Notes: generated by a model not told the origin, from the sequence alone. A stretch of 64,000 bases of DNA from Brachionus manjavacas (GCA_019054805.1 JAHQIY010000002.1:8432001-8496000), one strand, 5' to 3'; shown: positions 20,096-29,827, counted from the first letter of the stretch. Made by a program: numbers and translations.

Positions 20096-22633
20096 GTATT
20101 GTAACTTTATTTTCTGTATCAATACAATATTTCGATACATTGTACATAAATGCCAAAAATTTTCACCATAAATGACCTTGACTTGTTCGACGACGAAGAC
20201 TCGGACCAGTACGCATTGGCATTTCAGACGCCAATGCAGTCCGGCTCAGACTCTGGCAACAAAAAACCAAACCTGAACATTGACGCACCTCTGAGCTCTA
20301 ATTTGAACGACCCGACCTGGGAGCTGATAGATCCGTGTCCGGACATCCGCGCCATGTTCCTCGAATTCGACAAACTCTACTTCTGGAACCGCCTCGGCTC
20401 CTGCATTGTCGAATGGTCAAAGCGCATGACCATATGCGCAGGCATCTTCTATCTCCGCGAGGGCGGCATCATCCGCCTAAGCGAGCCTCTGCTCAAGTAC
20501 CGGCCTCGTGCCGACCTGGTCCAGACCCTGCTCCACGAAATGATCCATGCCTATTTGTACCTAACCAGGAACTTCAAGGACCGCGGCGAACACGGTGACG
20601 AGTTCAAGAGTCACATGAACCGCATCAACAAGCTGGCTAACACAAACATCACCATTTACCACTCGTTCCATGACGAGGTGCGACACGCGAGACAACACGT
20701 CTGGCGATGCAATGGTCCTTGTCAGAAGATGGCGCCGTTTTACGGCTTTGTCAAGCGCTCAATGAACCGAGCCCCGGGAAAAAACGATACCTGGTGGGCC
20801 TCGCATGCTGCCAAATGCAATGGAACCTTTGAGAAAGTGTCCGAGCCAGAAGACTTTAGTAAAAAAGTGAACAAAAAAGGAATAGTGAAGGAGAAAAAAG
20901 TTGACAAGTCTGACACACTTGACTCATTTCTAGGGCTGTCTGACAAAAGTGAAAAAAATTTTGTTGCCAAAAAACGTAAGCACGAAGCTGACACTGGACC
21001 GGTGAAAAAAATTGATTCTTTTTTTAGGAAAAGAGACAGCGACATTATTGTTTTAGACGACGAAGATAAGTCTGTTAAAGAGGAAATGCTTATTCTTGAC
21101 AATTTTGTCCAATGTCCCATTTGTTTTAATAAATTTGCTTCGAATTTAATTAATTCTCATGTAAATCAACATTTCTAAGTCAAAAAAAATTTTATTTTTT
21201 TTTTAAAAATTGTATCGAAATATTGGATTATCATTTATTTGCCATAGTAAAATTTTTCTAATAAAAAATGATAAAAAAATTATTTTTTTTATTTAATTTT
21301 TTTATTTAAATTTAAATTTTTAAGTTTATGTCAAATCATTTGATCGAGGATCATCAAGCAGACGCGTTCAATCCGCCCAAAAATTCCCTGACATTGGTAG
21401 ACTTTTTTCTGAGTGGCTTCAGCAATTGGGATGCAAAGCATTTTTTACACATTGCCCAGCATGGATACATATTTGAGCACAGTGGTGCATTCTTTCCGCT
21501 CTATCCATTCTTCATTAGCTTGCTGACCAATTTAATTGGAGACTATCTTCTGGCAGGTTGTATCCTAAACTTTACATTTTTTACCATCTCTACCATCTAT
21601 TTGCATAAATTGACCCTAGTTGTGTTCCAAGATGACCGAATTGGTTTGTTCACCGTCTGGTCCTTTGTACTTAATCCGGCTAATATATTTTTTTCATCAT
21701 GCTATACAGAAAGCTTATACTCAATGCTAACTTTTATGGGTCTTTTTTATACACTTACCAGAATGGAATTTTTTGGCCTGATTGCATTTTTTCTGTCAGC
21801 CTTGACAAGGTCGAACGGCTTGTTAAACTTTGGATATCTTGCATTTGCCAATGTGAGGAATTTTTTGAATTCAGAGCGCTCAATCAAAGGTTTTTTTTGC
21901 ACCACCTTAAAATCGACCGTCCAATTTGGAATCATGTCAAGCGCTTTTGTGGCCTATCAGTCATATTTATATAAAATTTTTTGCCAAAGCATCAGCAAAG
22001 GTTTAATAGAGGAAAATTTACATTCTTATGCCAGAGAGAATGGATTCAAGATTTTTTATGATACGCCTAAAAGTGACTGGTGCTTCAAAACACTGCCATT
22101 TTCATACTCCTACATTCAGTCTGTTTATTGGAAAGTGGGATTTATGCAATACTGGCACTGGAAGCAAATGCCTAATTTTGTGCTAGCAGCGCCAGTTGTT
22201 TGGCTATGTGTCAAAAGCATTGCTGGTTTTGTGGACAAAATGGACAGGGGTCGTTTTTACAACTTGCTGGGACTAATGGATAAATCTGATCAAATCAATC
22301 TTCACCCTTTTGTGGTTCATTCTATCTTTTTGCTGTTGACATCACTTTTTTTTATGCATGTCCAAGTATATTTTTAATTCAAAAATAAAAAAAAATTAAA
22401 TTTTTTCAAAATTTTGTAAGGTTTCGACTAGGTTTATTTGCTCGTCGAACCCGTTGATTTATTGGTGGGTAGCATCGATTTTGCAAGAAAAGATACAAGA
22501 TAAAGAGCTGAGTTTCGGTCTTGTATGGAACAAAATAAGACATGACAAAAATTTAAAATTTGTATTTTATTACTTTATTTTGTATTCCCTTGTAGGGACT
22601 TTTTTGTTTTCAAACTATCTTCCTTTTACATAA
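20033..22633 (+). CDS. PIGV: GPI mannosyltransferase 2 (three exons: 20033-20095, 21325-22365, 22421-22633)
   Basis: PIG-V adds the second mannose to the GPI anchor in the ER lumen, using dolichol-phosphate mannose; it is a polytopic GT-C enzyme. Exon 1 gives MNLYSLVLLSASSRLSIFIIQ. Exon 2 continues FMSNHLIEDHQADAFNPP, then NWDAKHFLHIAQHGYIFEHS (the conserved lumenal WD..H motif with the catalytic Asp), FFPLYPF, SPAN-like NPANIFF, RSNGLLN, FSYSYIQSVYWKVGF, PNFVLAAPVVW and FFMHVQ. Exon 3 gives VSTRFICSSNPLIYWW and ends in a hydrophobic helix with SNYLPFT, like the human NFLPWT end. Total 438 aa (human 493). Introns are 1,229 bp (GTATTG...TTTTAAG, phase 0) and 55 bp (GTATAT...TTGTAAG, phase 0). 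Intron 1 contains the entire SPRTN gene. AATAAA lies at 22720-22725. Confidence 0.9.
20125..20139. repeat. Left member of 15-bp inverted repeat around SPRTN
   Basis: CAATATTTCGATACA here is the exact reverse complement of 21211-21225. The pair brackets the SPRTN frame and sits 29 bases inside the PIGV donor and about 100 bases before its acceptor. Confidence 0.85.
20150..21178 (+). CDS. SPRTN: SprT-like metalloprotease SPRTN (DNA-protein crosslink repair)
   Basis: SPRTN cleaves proteins crosslinked to DNA during replication, in the nucleus. This 342-residue frame is intronless. The SprT domain spans about 60-225. Zinc ligands and catalytic Glu are in LLHEMIHAYLYLT (HEMIH at 129-133) with the third ligand in DRGEHGDEF (H148). 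A zinc-binding subdomain follows (VWRCNGPCQKMAPFYGFVKRSMNRAP split by reading, then WASHAAKCNGTF). The tail is Lys/Asp-rich. It holds a PIP-box-like VKKIDSFF (about 285-292, lacking the usual Gln) for PCNA, and ends in a UBZ-type finger CPICFNKF...INSHVNQHF (CxxC...HxxxH) for ubiquitin. Human SPRTN is 489 aa, so the tail is shorter. The gene lies wholly in PIGV intron 1, same strand, 54 bases past the donor. Its polyadenylation hexamer is at 21260-21265. Confidence 0.95.
   Translation: MPKIFTINDLDLFDDEDSDQYALAFQTPMQSGSDSGNKKPNLNIDAPLSSNLNDPTWELIDPCPDIRAMFLEFDKLYFWNRLGSCIVEWSKRMTICAGIFYLREGGIIRLSEPLLKYRPRADLVQTLLHEMIHAYLYLTRNFKDRGEHGDEFKSHMNRINKLANTNITIYHSFHDEVRHARQHVWRCNGPCQKMAPFYGFVKRSMNRAPGKNDTWWASHAAKCNGTFEKVSEPEDFSKKVNKKGIVKEKKVDKSDTLDSFLGLSDKSEKNFVAKKRKHEADTGPVKKIDSFFRKRDSDIIVLDDEDKSVKEEMLILDNFVQCPICFNKFASNLINSHVNQHF
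21211..21225. repeat. Right member of 15-bp inverted repeat around SPRTN
   Basis: TGTATCGAAATATTG is the exact reverse complement of 20125-20139. A few flanking bases also match (AAT on the outside of both). Confidence 0.85.
21260..21265 (+). terminator. Polyadenylation hexamer for SPRTN
   Basis: AATAAA about 80 bases after the SPRTN stop and 60 bases before the PIGV exon 2 acceptor. Using it would end a SPRTN transcript inside the PIGV intron. Confidence 0.6.
22421..22633 (+). CDS. PIGV: PIGV exon 3
   Basis: Seventy codons plus TAA. The acceptor is AG at 22419-22420 and the donor side is at 22365/22366. It supplies the last lumenal loop (TRFICSSNPLIYWW, human TRFLGSSTPIMYWF) and the final membrane helix ending NYLPFT. 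A frame read straight through from exon 2 would stop two codons after the donor and miss this. Confidence 0.88.
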   Translation, partial: VSTRFICSSNPLIYWWVASILQEKIQDKELSFGLVWNKIRHDKNLKFVFYYFILYSLVGTFLFSNYLPFT

Positions 22634-22719
22634 AATTTGTTAGGTATAAATCGCGTCGAAATTGACAAATTGAAGCAAAATATTAAGTGTAAATTTAGAA
22701 TCATAATTTAAAGTTTTAG

Positions 22720-22725
22720 AATAAA
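22720..22725 (+). terminator. Polyadenylation hexamer for PIGV
   Basis: AATAAA 87 bases after the PIGV stop. Confidence 0.5.
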
Positions 22726-22968
22726 AAATAGCTGTTTAAATCAATTTTTTATGTGTTATAGACCTTATATAATTGGACGTGTTTGTCGGGACCTGTTAAG
22801 ATCTGATGGCTCACGGTCATAACAAAAATAATTAAGAAAATAAATTAAATAATAATAACAAATTTATTAAAAAATGGCCCCTTCTAGCCTAAACAAATAA
22901 TAAAGAATATAATGAAAATACAAATAGAAAGAAAAAAATATACAGTGCTGCTACGATACCTTGAATTC

Positions 22969-23032
22969 ACCATATTTTACGTAAATTATGGTAAATTCAC
23001 GATATTTTGCCATATTTATCGTAAAATATGGT
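22969..23032. repeat. Short inverted repeat (13-bp arms)
   Basis: ACCATATTTTACG and CGTAAAATATGGT are separated by 38 bases that contain further ATGGTAAATT/ATATTTGCCATA-type half-matches. Origin unknown; the spacing fits a small foldback element. Confidence 0.6.
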
Positions 23033-23185
23033 AATCTAAAAAAGGGTATTTTTCGTTTTCAGTTATTCAATGAAGACTGAAAAGGTTTAATAGAGGAAAA
23101 AATGCTAGATAATTTTATTCGTATTCGAACAACGCTAGAACGTATTCGAAGATTTGTCATTTCGTCTGAGAAGCTCTATTAAAAA

Positions 23186-23940
23186 TTAAATTAAAATTTT
23201 TTTTTGTTTTTTATTTAAAAAACCTTCTAAGGGATTTATAATATGTGGATATTCTTTGATTATATGTGATGCTGATTTGGATAATAAATCGGTTTTATTG
23301 ATTAGTATTGAAACAATCTCTCGGAAAGCTTTTTGACCATTAAGATCGCCAGTTTCACTGATCAGATCCCTAGATCTATAGATAGTCTTCATAAGAATCC
23401 TCATCGCTAAAATCACTGACTGCTTCACCAGGTTGTCTTTCCAAGCCATTTGTCGTAACTTTTGGTCTACCGGGTCGTCTTTTCTGGCCAATGGGTATTG
23501 ATTTGACATTTGCTGGGAATTCGAAGAGAGCAATGGGCTCAGCTATTCCGATAACATGTTTGCATAACATGATAACATGTAATGTTTCAGCCACGACATT
23601 CAAATACAGCGACTTTTCTTCCAATCTTCTTCATTGAAATCAATAAAATTGATCTAGTTGAACTCTGATACGTATTTGTCAAAACTATTCCAATCAAGCT
23701 TTTTAATTGAAGGTAAAAATGATTTACTTCCGTTAATTGCAAGCCTTCAACCATTAATTGATAATCTCTGTTTTTTCCACTACTATTCTTGACAGTCTGT
23801 TGAACGAATGCTTCTTTATTGTATTCAGAAGGAGATAAAGGGCGAGTTTGTCGTGCAGCCACTTCGTATGTTTCTTCACTACTAGGTTCGGTGTCATCCG
23901 AACTAGTCGTATTCGAAGAGTCTGTGTCGGGACACATCAT
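23186..23940 (-). mobile_element. MULE transposase C-terminal remnant
   Basis: On the minus strand the frame 23376-23624 reads HVIMLCKHVIGIAEPIALFE, then NVKSIPIGQKRRPGRPKVTT and NGLERQPGE. This is the SWIM zinc-finger end and the 'IPIG(Q/E)KR..GRP' tail of MULE transposases. An acidic DFSDEDSYEDYL follows. The frame before it (23587-23940, starting MMCPDTDSSNTTSSDD and containing EVAARQTRPLSPSEYNKEAF) and the one after it (to 23186) are probably parts of the same relic, but I do not recognise them. Frames are shifted relative to each other. Confidence 0.55.
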
Positions 23941-23984
23941 TTTTCATTAGTTTTATTAATAAATTAGTAAAGTAAAGTAAAGTT

Positions 23985-24150
23985 AATTTATTCATTTATT
24001 TGTTTTCTGTACCGAGCTAGTACTCCTTCGGGCTCCTTCAGAATAAATTAAAAAATCAAAAAAAAAAATAAAATTAAAGTTAATAAAATGAGATAAAAAA
24101 AAATCAAAATAAAGTAAATAAGCTAAAAAAAATTAAAGCTAAGTTGGTAA
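23985..24150 (-). mobile_element. LINE 3'-UTR stub, jockey-type family, antisense
   Basis: Read on the minus strand, an A/T tail is preceded by the family's end motif; here the motif is partly duplicated (TGAAGGAGCCCGAAGGAGTA, then CTAGCTCGGTACAGAAAACA). The upstream part is the family's T-rich 3' UTR. Confidence 0.8.
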
Positions 24151-24416
24151 TTTTGTGATTATTTTTTGTAACAAATTAACAGTTAAATCAAGTAGCCTAA
24201 GAGAATTTGAAATGTATTTGCAACCTATGTTTGATCGAGTTAAATAAATTAATCTTAATCATAATATTGAGTAACTATTCAATTATATCTAGTTAATTAA
24301 TAAAATTATCTAGCATTTTAATTTTTTTCTCTATTAAGTAAATAATTTTATCTAGGTGTTAATTTTTATCGAGTAAATAATTTTTTTATATAGTACATTT
24401 AATACATTTTATCTAG

Positions 24417-24492
24417 TAAGTTCATCTTTTTATATAGTATACATTAATATTATGCTTTTTTTTATTAGAAATGAATTTAAGAAATAATAAAC
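24417..24492 (+). repeat. Left copy of 75-bp direct duplication flanking a LINE
   Basis: Starts TAAGTTCATCTTTTTATATA and ends AATAATAAAC. It matches 26237-26311 at all but two positions (one T fewer in a T run, and one A/T change). It behaves as the target-site duplication of the LINE between the copies. Confidence 0.9.
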
Positions 24493-26236
24493 ACTGAAAA
24501 AGATAATGAAATAATTAGCTTTAATTTTGAATACCTCAAAAATTACAATCAGTGTAATTTCAATGATCCTATTTGCCCAAACGAACTTATACTGGCTTTA
24601 AAAAGACTGAAGACTGAAGCGGCCTCAGGACCTGACCAAATACATAATCTAATGCTTAAAAATTTAACAAGAAATTTCTAAATAGAAATCTCAAAACTTT
24701 TAAACTTTTTATCTCTGCGACATGGTATGATTCCAAAATCATGGAAAACTGCGAACATAACTATGATTCAAAAAAATGCATCTTCTCCACAAGATCCTTC
24801 AAACTATAGACCAATCAGTATAACAAGTTGCCTAGGAAAGTTACTTGAGCTTACAATTTAGACAAGACTCTACAATTTTTTAGAAAAAAATTTATTACTT
24901 ATCCAGGAACAATCAGGATTTAGGAAACATCGGAGAACTTCCGATAATCTTTACTTTTTGATTCAAAAATTGTAGAGTCATTTAATAGAAAGAAAAGAGT
25001 TTGTTCCCTTTTCTTTGATATTTAGCTTTTGATAGGGTTTGGCACGAAGTTTAATTTATAATTTAATAAAAATAAATCCACCACAATACTCAATTAACTG
25101 GATTAGATCCTTCTTAGACTCAAGGACATTTAGGGTTAATGTGAATGACTACTTGTGCGACGAATATCAAATAACTGCAGGTGTTCCTCAAGGCTCAGTT
25201 ATTAGTCCTCTTTTATTTAGCATTCATATTAATGATATCCCTAAAAGAAACAAAACAAATAATGAATACTCTCTTCTTTTTGCAGATGATCTAGTTACTT
25301 TTTTTATTTACAACAAAAAGGGGAATCTTGAAAATAAGATAAATAAATACACCAACGAGCTATAACAATGGCTAATTAAGTGAAAAATGAAGATTTCAGT
25401 TGAAAAGTCATGTTCAGTAGTATTCTCTAAGTACAAGAAGTGATAATCTTAACTTAAAAATTTATGGAAATAGAATAAAAAGCCAAAAAGAAATCAAGTT
25501 TCTAGGTATTAAATTTGATTCTAAATTAAATTTTAATAAACTGGTTGACGAAATAAAAGAACATTGCAATACAAGGCTAAATCTAATTAAGATTCTGTCA
25601 AACAAAAAATGGGGTCTTAATCAAAAAACGTTGGGAAATCTTAATAAATCTTTAGTTGGTTCAATTTTAGACTATTCTTTTCCTTGCTTGAATTCATTTT
25701 CAGAAAATAATATTAAAAAGTTACAAGAAATTCAGAATACAGCAGTCAGATTTATCCTTATGTTAAAATATGATACTTCCTCCAACATCGTGCATCATGA
25801 AGCTTTTAATAAACTTAAATTACTAACAGTCTCAAATCGGCTTTTTGAGTTGAGCGAGAGATATGTTGGGACAGGACTGAGTCATTCTATTCCATTGATT
25901 GTAAGACTGGTGGAGGAATACAAAGAAGGTTTCGAATCAAGATATATAGAATATCCAACTCCATTGTGTAATTGCTACCTTACCATTTCTTCTTTTTTTT
26001 CCTGAAACCTGACATATGTAAACCTGAATGACCTAAAACTCTCATTATCATATATCTATTTTTTATTCCAGGTTATTAACTCTTACAAACTTTATTCATA
26101 TTTTTATTTTTATTTTTTGATTTTATTTTACTTAACTTTTTTAATTTTTAATTTTACTTTACTTTATTTTTTATTTTTTATTTTTATTCTGAAGGAGCTT
26201 TGGCTCGGTACAGTTAACAAATAAATAAATAAATAA
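24493..26236 (+). mobile_element. LINE, jockey-type (copy 3): most complete RT domain in the window
   Basis: RT landmarks occur in order over about 1.5 kb: NDPICPNELILALKRLKTEA, ASGPDQIHNLMLKNL, MIPKSWKTANITMIQK, NYRPISITSCLGKLLE, QEQSGFRKHRRTSDNL, then INWIRSFLDSRTFRVNVND, AGVPQGSVISPLLFSIHIND, LLFADDLVTFFIYNKK (catalytic ADD), KEIKFLGIKFDSKLN and the family C-terminus. Several stops and shifts break the frame. The endonuclease is missing (5' truncation). The 3' end is GAAGGAGCTTTGGCTCGGTA, then CAGTTAACAAATAAATAAAT. It is flanked by 24417-24492 and 26237-26311, a 75-bp duplication. The RT order and the GVPQGSV motif place it in the jockey/CR1-type group; the exact clade is not determined. 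Confidence 0.9.
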
Positions 26237-26311
26237 TAAGTTCATCTTTTTATATAGTATACATTAATATTATGCTTTTTTTATTAGAAATGAATTTAAG
26301 TAATAATAAAC
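26237..26311 (+). repeat. Right copy of 75-bp direct duplication flanking a LINE
   Basis: Starts directly after the AAAT tail of the LINE, at TAAGTTCATCTTTTTATATA. See 24417-24492. Confidence 0.9.
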
Positions 26312-27090
26312 AAATTCTAGTTCATCAAATAATGAATCTGAATCAGTGTTAGAAATGTCTTATTCAATTAAGACTCATTCTTCAAAAATAACCGCGTCTA
26401 AATACACTTAATACAATGATATTTATAAGTATTTTTGTGTTGAAAAAAAATTTCCTTTAAGAATTATTTTCAAACACAATTTTTTGTGTTGAATGTTTTT
26501 TTTGTGCTGGGAAGAAATCGAATTGTGTTGAATGTTTTTTTCATTGTGCTAATCAGAAATTGATTGTGCTGAAATAAAATTTCCTTTTTTTCAAATTGAT
26601 TCAAAATGTTTTGATATTTATACCAAATTCTATTAAATTTAATGGACCGAATTTTGAAGAATTATTACAGAGTTTTGCAGAATCAAATCGTTGGTCGTAA
26701 ATAGGATGCATCATTTGTTTTAATTTACCATTTGGATTTTTTAATTGATTTGAGAGCCAAAAAGAAAAATTGATTTATTATAATTTATTGAAGCATAGAA
26801 AATTGAATGAAGTCAAGAAAAATGAAAAATCTCTCTTATTTATTTATTCATGACTTCTCTCTTTCCTGGACCTCCGAGCCTCTCTACTCTTTACAAAAAA
26901 AATGTAGGTTTTATGAGACCCTGCTTCGTAACAAACTTGAGAGTTCATCTCTATAAAATTATCTATCTATCTTCGATTTAAAACTTGATCTTAAGTTTTT
27001 CCCACTTATTTGTCTTGTCCAGACCAGACTTGTTTTTAAGTCACAAGTCTTAAGTCAAGTCAAGTCAATGACTTAAATTTTTTTTTTAGG
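26312..27090. other. Spacer with a short tandem repeat and possible LINE tail
   Basis: At about 26480-26580 a unit of roughly 44 bases beginning TTGTGTTGAATGTTTTTTT is repeated twice, with a partial third. At 26840-26975 a GC-richer piece (GACCTCCGAGCCTCTCTACT) runs into CTATCTATCTTC and may be a LINE 3' end of unknown family. No gene seen. Confidence 0.4.
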
Positions 27091-27235
27091 GAAGTTTAGT
27101 CAAGTCAACTAATTTTCTGATTTTTAAACTAAAAAATAAATATGATTTTTTATTTTAATCCAAAAAAAGTTTAGTATTAAAATCAGAAAATTAGTTGACT
27201 CGACTAAACTTCACTAAAAAAATGAAAAAAATTTT
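27025..27235. repeat. Foldback repeat with AAGTC-rich ends
   Basis: The core arms, 27091-27130 and 27173-27212, are near-perfect complements (GAAGTTTAGTCAAGTCAACT and AGTTGACTCGACTAAACTTC). Outside lies CCAGACTTGTTTTTAAGTCA and AAGTCATGACTTTG. The outer motif is shared with 30843-31112. Confidence 0.65.
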
Positions 27236-27724
27236 TAAGTCATGACTTTGGGGAAACTTCTTTTTAATAAAAAAAAAATTTCGGAGTTCTGCAAAAAAAT
27301 TACGCTTTTCGCAAAGATATAACTGATAATTTAACTTTAAATTCATAAAGATTAATTTTATTTAAAAAAATGGGAAAACTTTAAAAGTTCATCAAAGTTT
27401 TTTTTAGTAACTTTTCAAAAATATATATTTTTTTCTTTTTCTTCATCTTCTTTGTGTAGATAAAAACTAATTAATAACAAATTAAGTTTACGTAAAAAAT
27501 TAAAAAAAAGAAGTCGTTAAAAGTGAAATTTTAAATGGAGTGAAAAATTGAATATTTAATTTTTTTTCTATTTATTAAATGACAAGTCTAATTGTAATAA
27601 TTTTTTTTTCTTCTAGTCAAAATCTGTTCATGCTTAAAATGATAAGAAAAATGAAACGCTTCATTTAACTTCAAAGATAGTTTCATTTTTAAATATTTAT
27701 TATTTAGCTTTTTAGATTATTTAA

Positions 27725-28855
27725 ATGTATGAAAAAACGAACAAAATTATTTATTTTTTTTTGGTATTTATTTTTCTTTTTATTTATTATTATCAAGATG
27801 AATTGTTATTCTTTCCTGATTTGGATCAAAAAATTCAGACAAAATTCATTCAATTTGAATGCATAAATTCAGGTGAGTTGTGTGGAGGATGGGGCGATCG
27901 ACTGAAAGGAATTCTATCAACATATGTCATCTCAATGATTATAGATCGGAAGTTTACCATTAAGATGACCAGAAATTGTGATTTAAGAGCAATATTGGAG
28001 CCAAATGAGATCGATTGGGATTATGAGCAAGTTCCTCAAAAAATCAAGAGTGAAGAGATAAATATTGGTTGGGATTTTTCTTATTATGATACCTTTAAAA
28101 ACGATATTTCGTTATTTACCAGGAAAAAATATACCCCATTGATTAAAGTTAGAGCAGGAATTCAATTTGCCAATGCTCTTCGCGAGAACCAAAATTTGAA
28201 GCAAAAAATAGAGAGTTTGGGTTACGAAGTGAGCCAATTTCATATTGCGTATTCATTACATAAATGGTATAATCAGCTCTTTAAACTTAATATAGAGTCT
28301 CAAAAAAAATACGAATGGTACTTGGGACGCCTCAAACCAAATGAAAGAACCAAACTGATTTGTGTACAAATTCGAACTGGCGATCCAGATTCAGCTGAAA
28401 GAAGGGACTATTATACTCGCAAAGAATATTGGCGTTTTATTAACCAAAAATTTTTGAATTCTAGTGACTCTGACAGATACAAAATTTTTGTCACCAGCGA
28501 CTACGAAAGAGTTAAAGAGGAGGCTCAGAGATATTTTCCCAAAAACGAAGTGATATACAACAAGAATTCCAGTTTTCACATTGACAAGGAAGGTGACAAT
28601 GAGTGCAGAGGATTAGAATCTGTGATATTCGATTTTCATCTCATGCAGAATTGTGACATTGGAGTTATAAGTCATTCGGGCTATGGGCTTCTTGCTCTTT
28701 TGAACAGGCCTGAGCCTTTTAAGGAACTGTATGTCTATTCCAAGGAACATAAGCATCGGAAAATAACACACAAAAATCAAGCAAATTATTTTTCACCATG
28801 GAAAAATTTGACATGGATTAAATATTCAAAATTGGGCGACATTATATTTTTCTAA
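27725..28855 (+). CDS. Type II membrane fucosyltransferase-like protein (GT-B fold), single exon
   Basis: 376 residues. A short cytosolic start (MYEKTNK) is followed by one hydrophobic anchor at about 8-23 (IIYFFLVFIFLFIYYYQ), the layout of a Golgi type II glycosyltransferase. The lumenal part carries signatures of the fucosyltransferase superfamily that uses GDP-fucose: CGGWGDRLKGILSTYVIS near 50 (G-G-x-G-x-R-L, donor-side loop), LICVQIRTGDPDS near 215 (the H/Q-x-R-x-G-D motif), YKIFVTSDYERVKEEAQRYF near 252, and SVIFDFHLMQNCDIGVISHS-G-YG near 305 (D-x-H-x-M..CD..V.S.S). The last three align in order with motifs I-III of the alpha-1,6/alpha-1,2 group. I cannot tell which linkage it makes. 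The start is the first ATG after an AT-rich leader; no splice signal is needed. Composition is GC-richer than the flanks, with no internal stops. An O-fucosyltransferase-like or plant-GT37-like assignment is also possible. Confidence 0.75.
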   Translation: MYEKTNKIIYFFLVFIFLFIYYYQDELLFFPDLDQKIQTKFIQFECINSGELCGGWGDRLKGILSTYVISMIIDRKFTIKMTRNCDLRAILEPNEIDWDYEQVPQKIKSEEINIGWDFSYYDTFKNDISLFTRKKYTPLIKVRAGIQFANALRENQNLKQKIESLGYEVSQFHIAYSLHKWYNQLFKLNIESQKKYEWYLGRLKPNERTKLICVQIRTGDPDSAERRDYYTRKEYWRFINQKFLNSSDSDRYKIFVTSDYERVKEEAQRYFPKNEVIYNKNSSFHIDKEGDNECRGLESVIFDFHLMQNCDIGVISHSGYGLLALLNRPEPFKELYVYSKEHKHRKITHKNQANYFSPWKNLTWIKYSKLGDIIFF

Positions 28856-28859
28856 TCTA

Positions 28860-29440
28860 AATTTAAATTTTTTTTCATCTGTTTATCACTCATAATTTGA
28901 TAGTAAAATATTAGAATTTTTATTTTTTTCAAATTATTTTTTTGAGAGATCATTTTCATGATCTAAAATGGTTGAAACAAAATTTCGATAAATTTTTCTA
29001 AAAATAATTTATTTTTCACCAAAAAAAAAAATTAAATTGCCAACAAAAATGGTAAACGTTCATTATAGAGAAAAAACTTTTTAAAGAATTTTTATTTTAG
29101 AGAAAAAAAAATTGAGATAATTAAGAGTCAATATTATTGAGAATAAATTTAATAGAGAAAAAAAATATAACAGAGAAAGTAAATGAGAATTTTTTTTATT
29201 GAAAAAAATAGCGACAAAAATTGAACTAAATTCTAAATTGTTTTATTATAATCCAAAACTTGTCGTTATATCTTTTCTTCTTTTTTTTTAGCTTTTAATG
29301 TCATTGACTTTAATAGATTACCAGCAAACAACAACAACAAATCAGACTCCATATTCGGCTTATAGTCTTTATTAGAGCCAAGTCGATTTACTATGCGTGA
29401 ATTAAAATGATTCATCTAGCTTGAATGAATTAGAATTAAA
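28860..29440. other. AT-rich spacer, no gene seen
   Basis: No motif except a (CAA)n run near 29328-29340 followed by a GC-richer 60 bases, possibly an old LINE tail. Confidence 0.4.
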
Positions 29441-29620
29441 AATTTAAACTATTAATTTACAATTTATCTCTTACAATTTATCAATTTTTAATTGTCTTTT
29501 GATTATATTTTAACTTATTTTAATTTTTCTTATATTTTTTCTTTACATTTTTATTTTATTTTTTTTTTTTCAATCTGCACAGATAAAACAAATAATAAAT
29601 AAAATAATAATGAAATTGAA
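29441..29620 (+). mobile_element. Possible LINE 3'-UTR stub with variant end
   Basis: A T-rich stretch ends TTCAATCTGCACAGATAAAA then CAAATAATAAATAAAATAAT. The layout mimics the jockey-type 3' ends but lacks the GGAGCTCTAGCTCGG hairpin; CTGCACAG replaces it. Probably a related subfamily. Confidence 0.4.
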
Positions 29621-29827
29621 ATTGGAACTTTGATGATTTTTCTACATTTTTTTTCTCTCTTTTGTATATTCTGTATTTTTTGTCTTATCTATTTTGATAG
29701 TTCATCACAAAAATAACTTGTAAAAAAAACAAACAGCTTTTTTAATTGTTATTATTTATTTTAGAATAAATGGGTTTTTTGAAGTTCAGTCCAAAAAAAC
29801 AGAACAAAGTTTATAAAAATGAAATAA

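Noticed and set aside
20335-21120. Frames overlapping SPRTN on both strands (20335-20598 plus, 20740-21120 minus)
   Set aside because: Shadows of the SPRTN coding sequence with no recognisable domain.
28391-28579. Minus-strand frame inside the fucosyltransferase-like gene
   Set aside because: Antisense shadow of a longer, motif-bearing frame.
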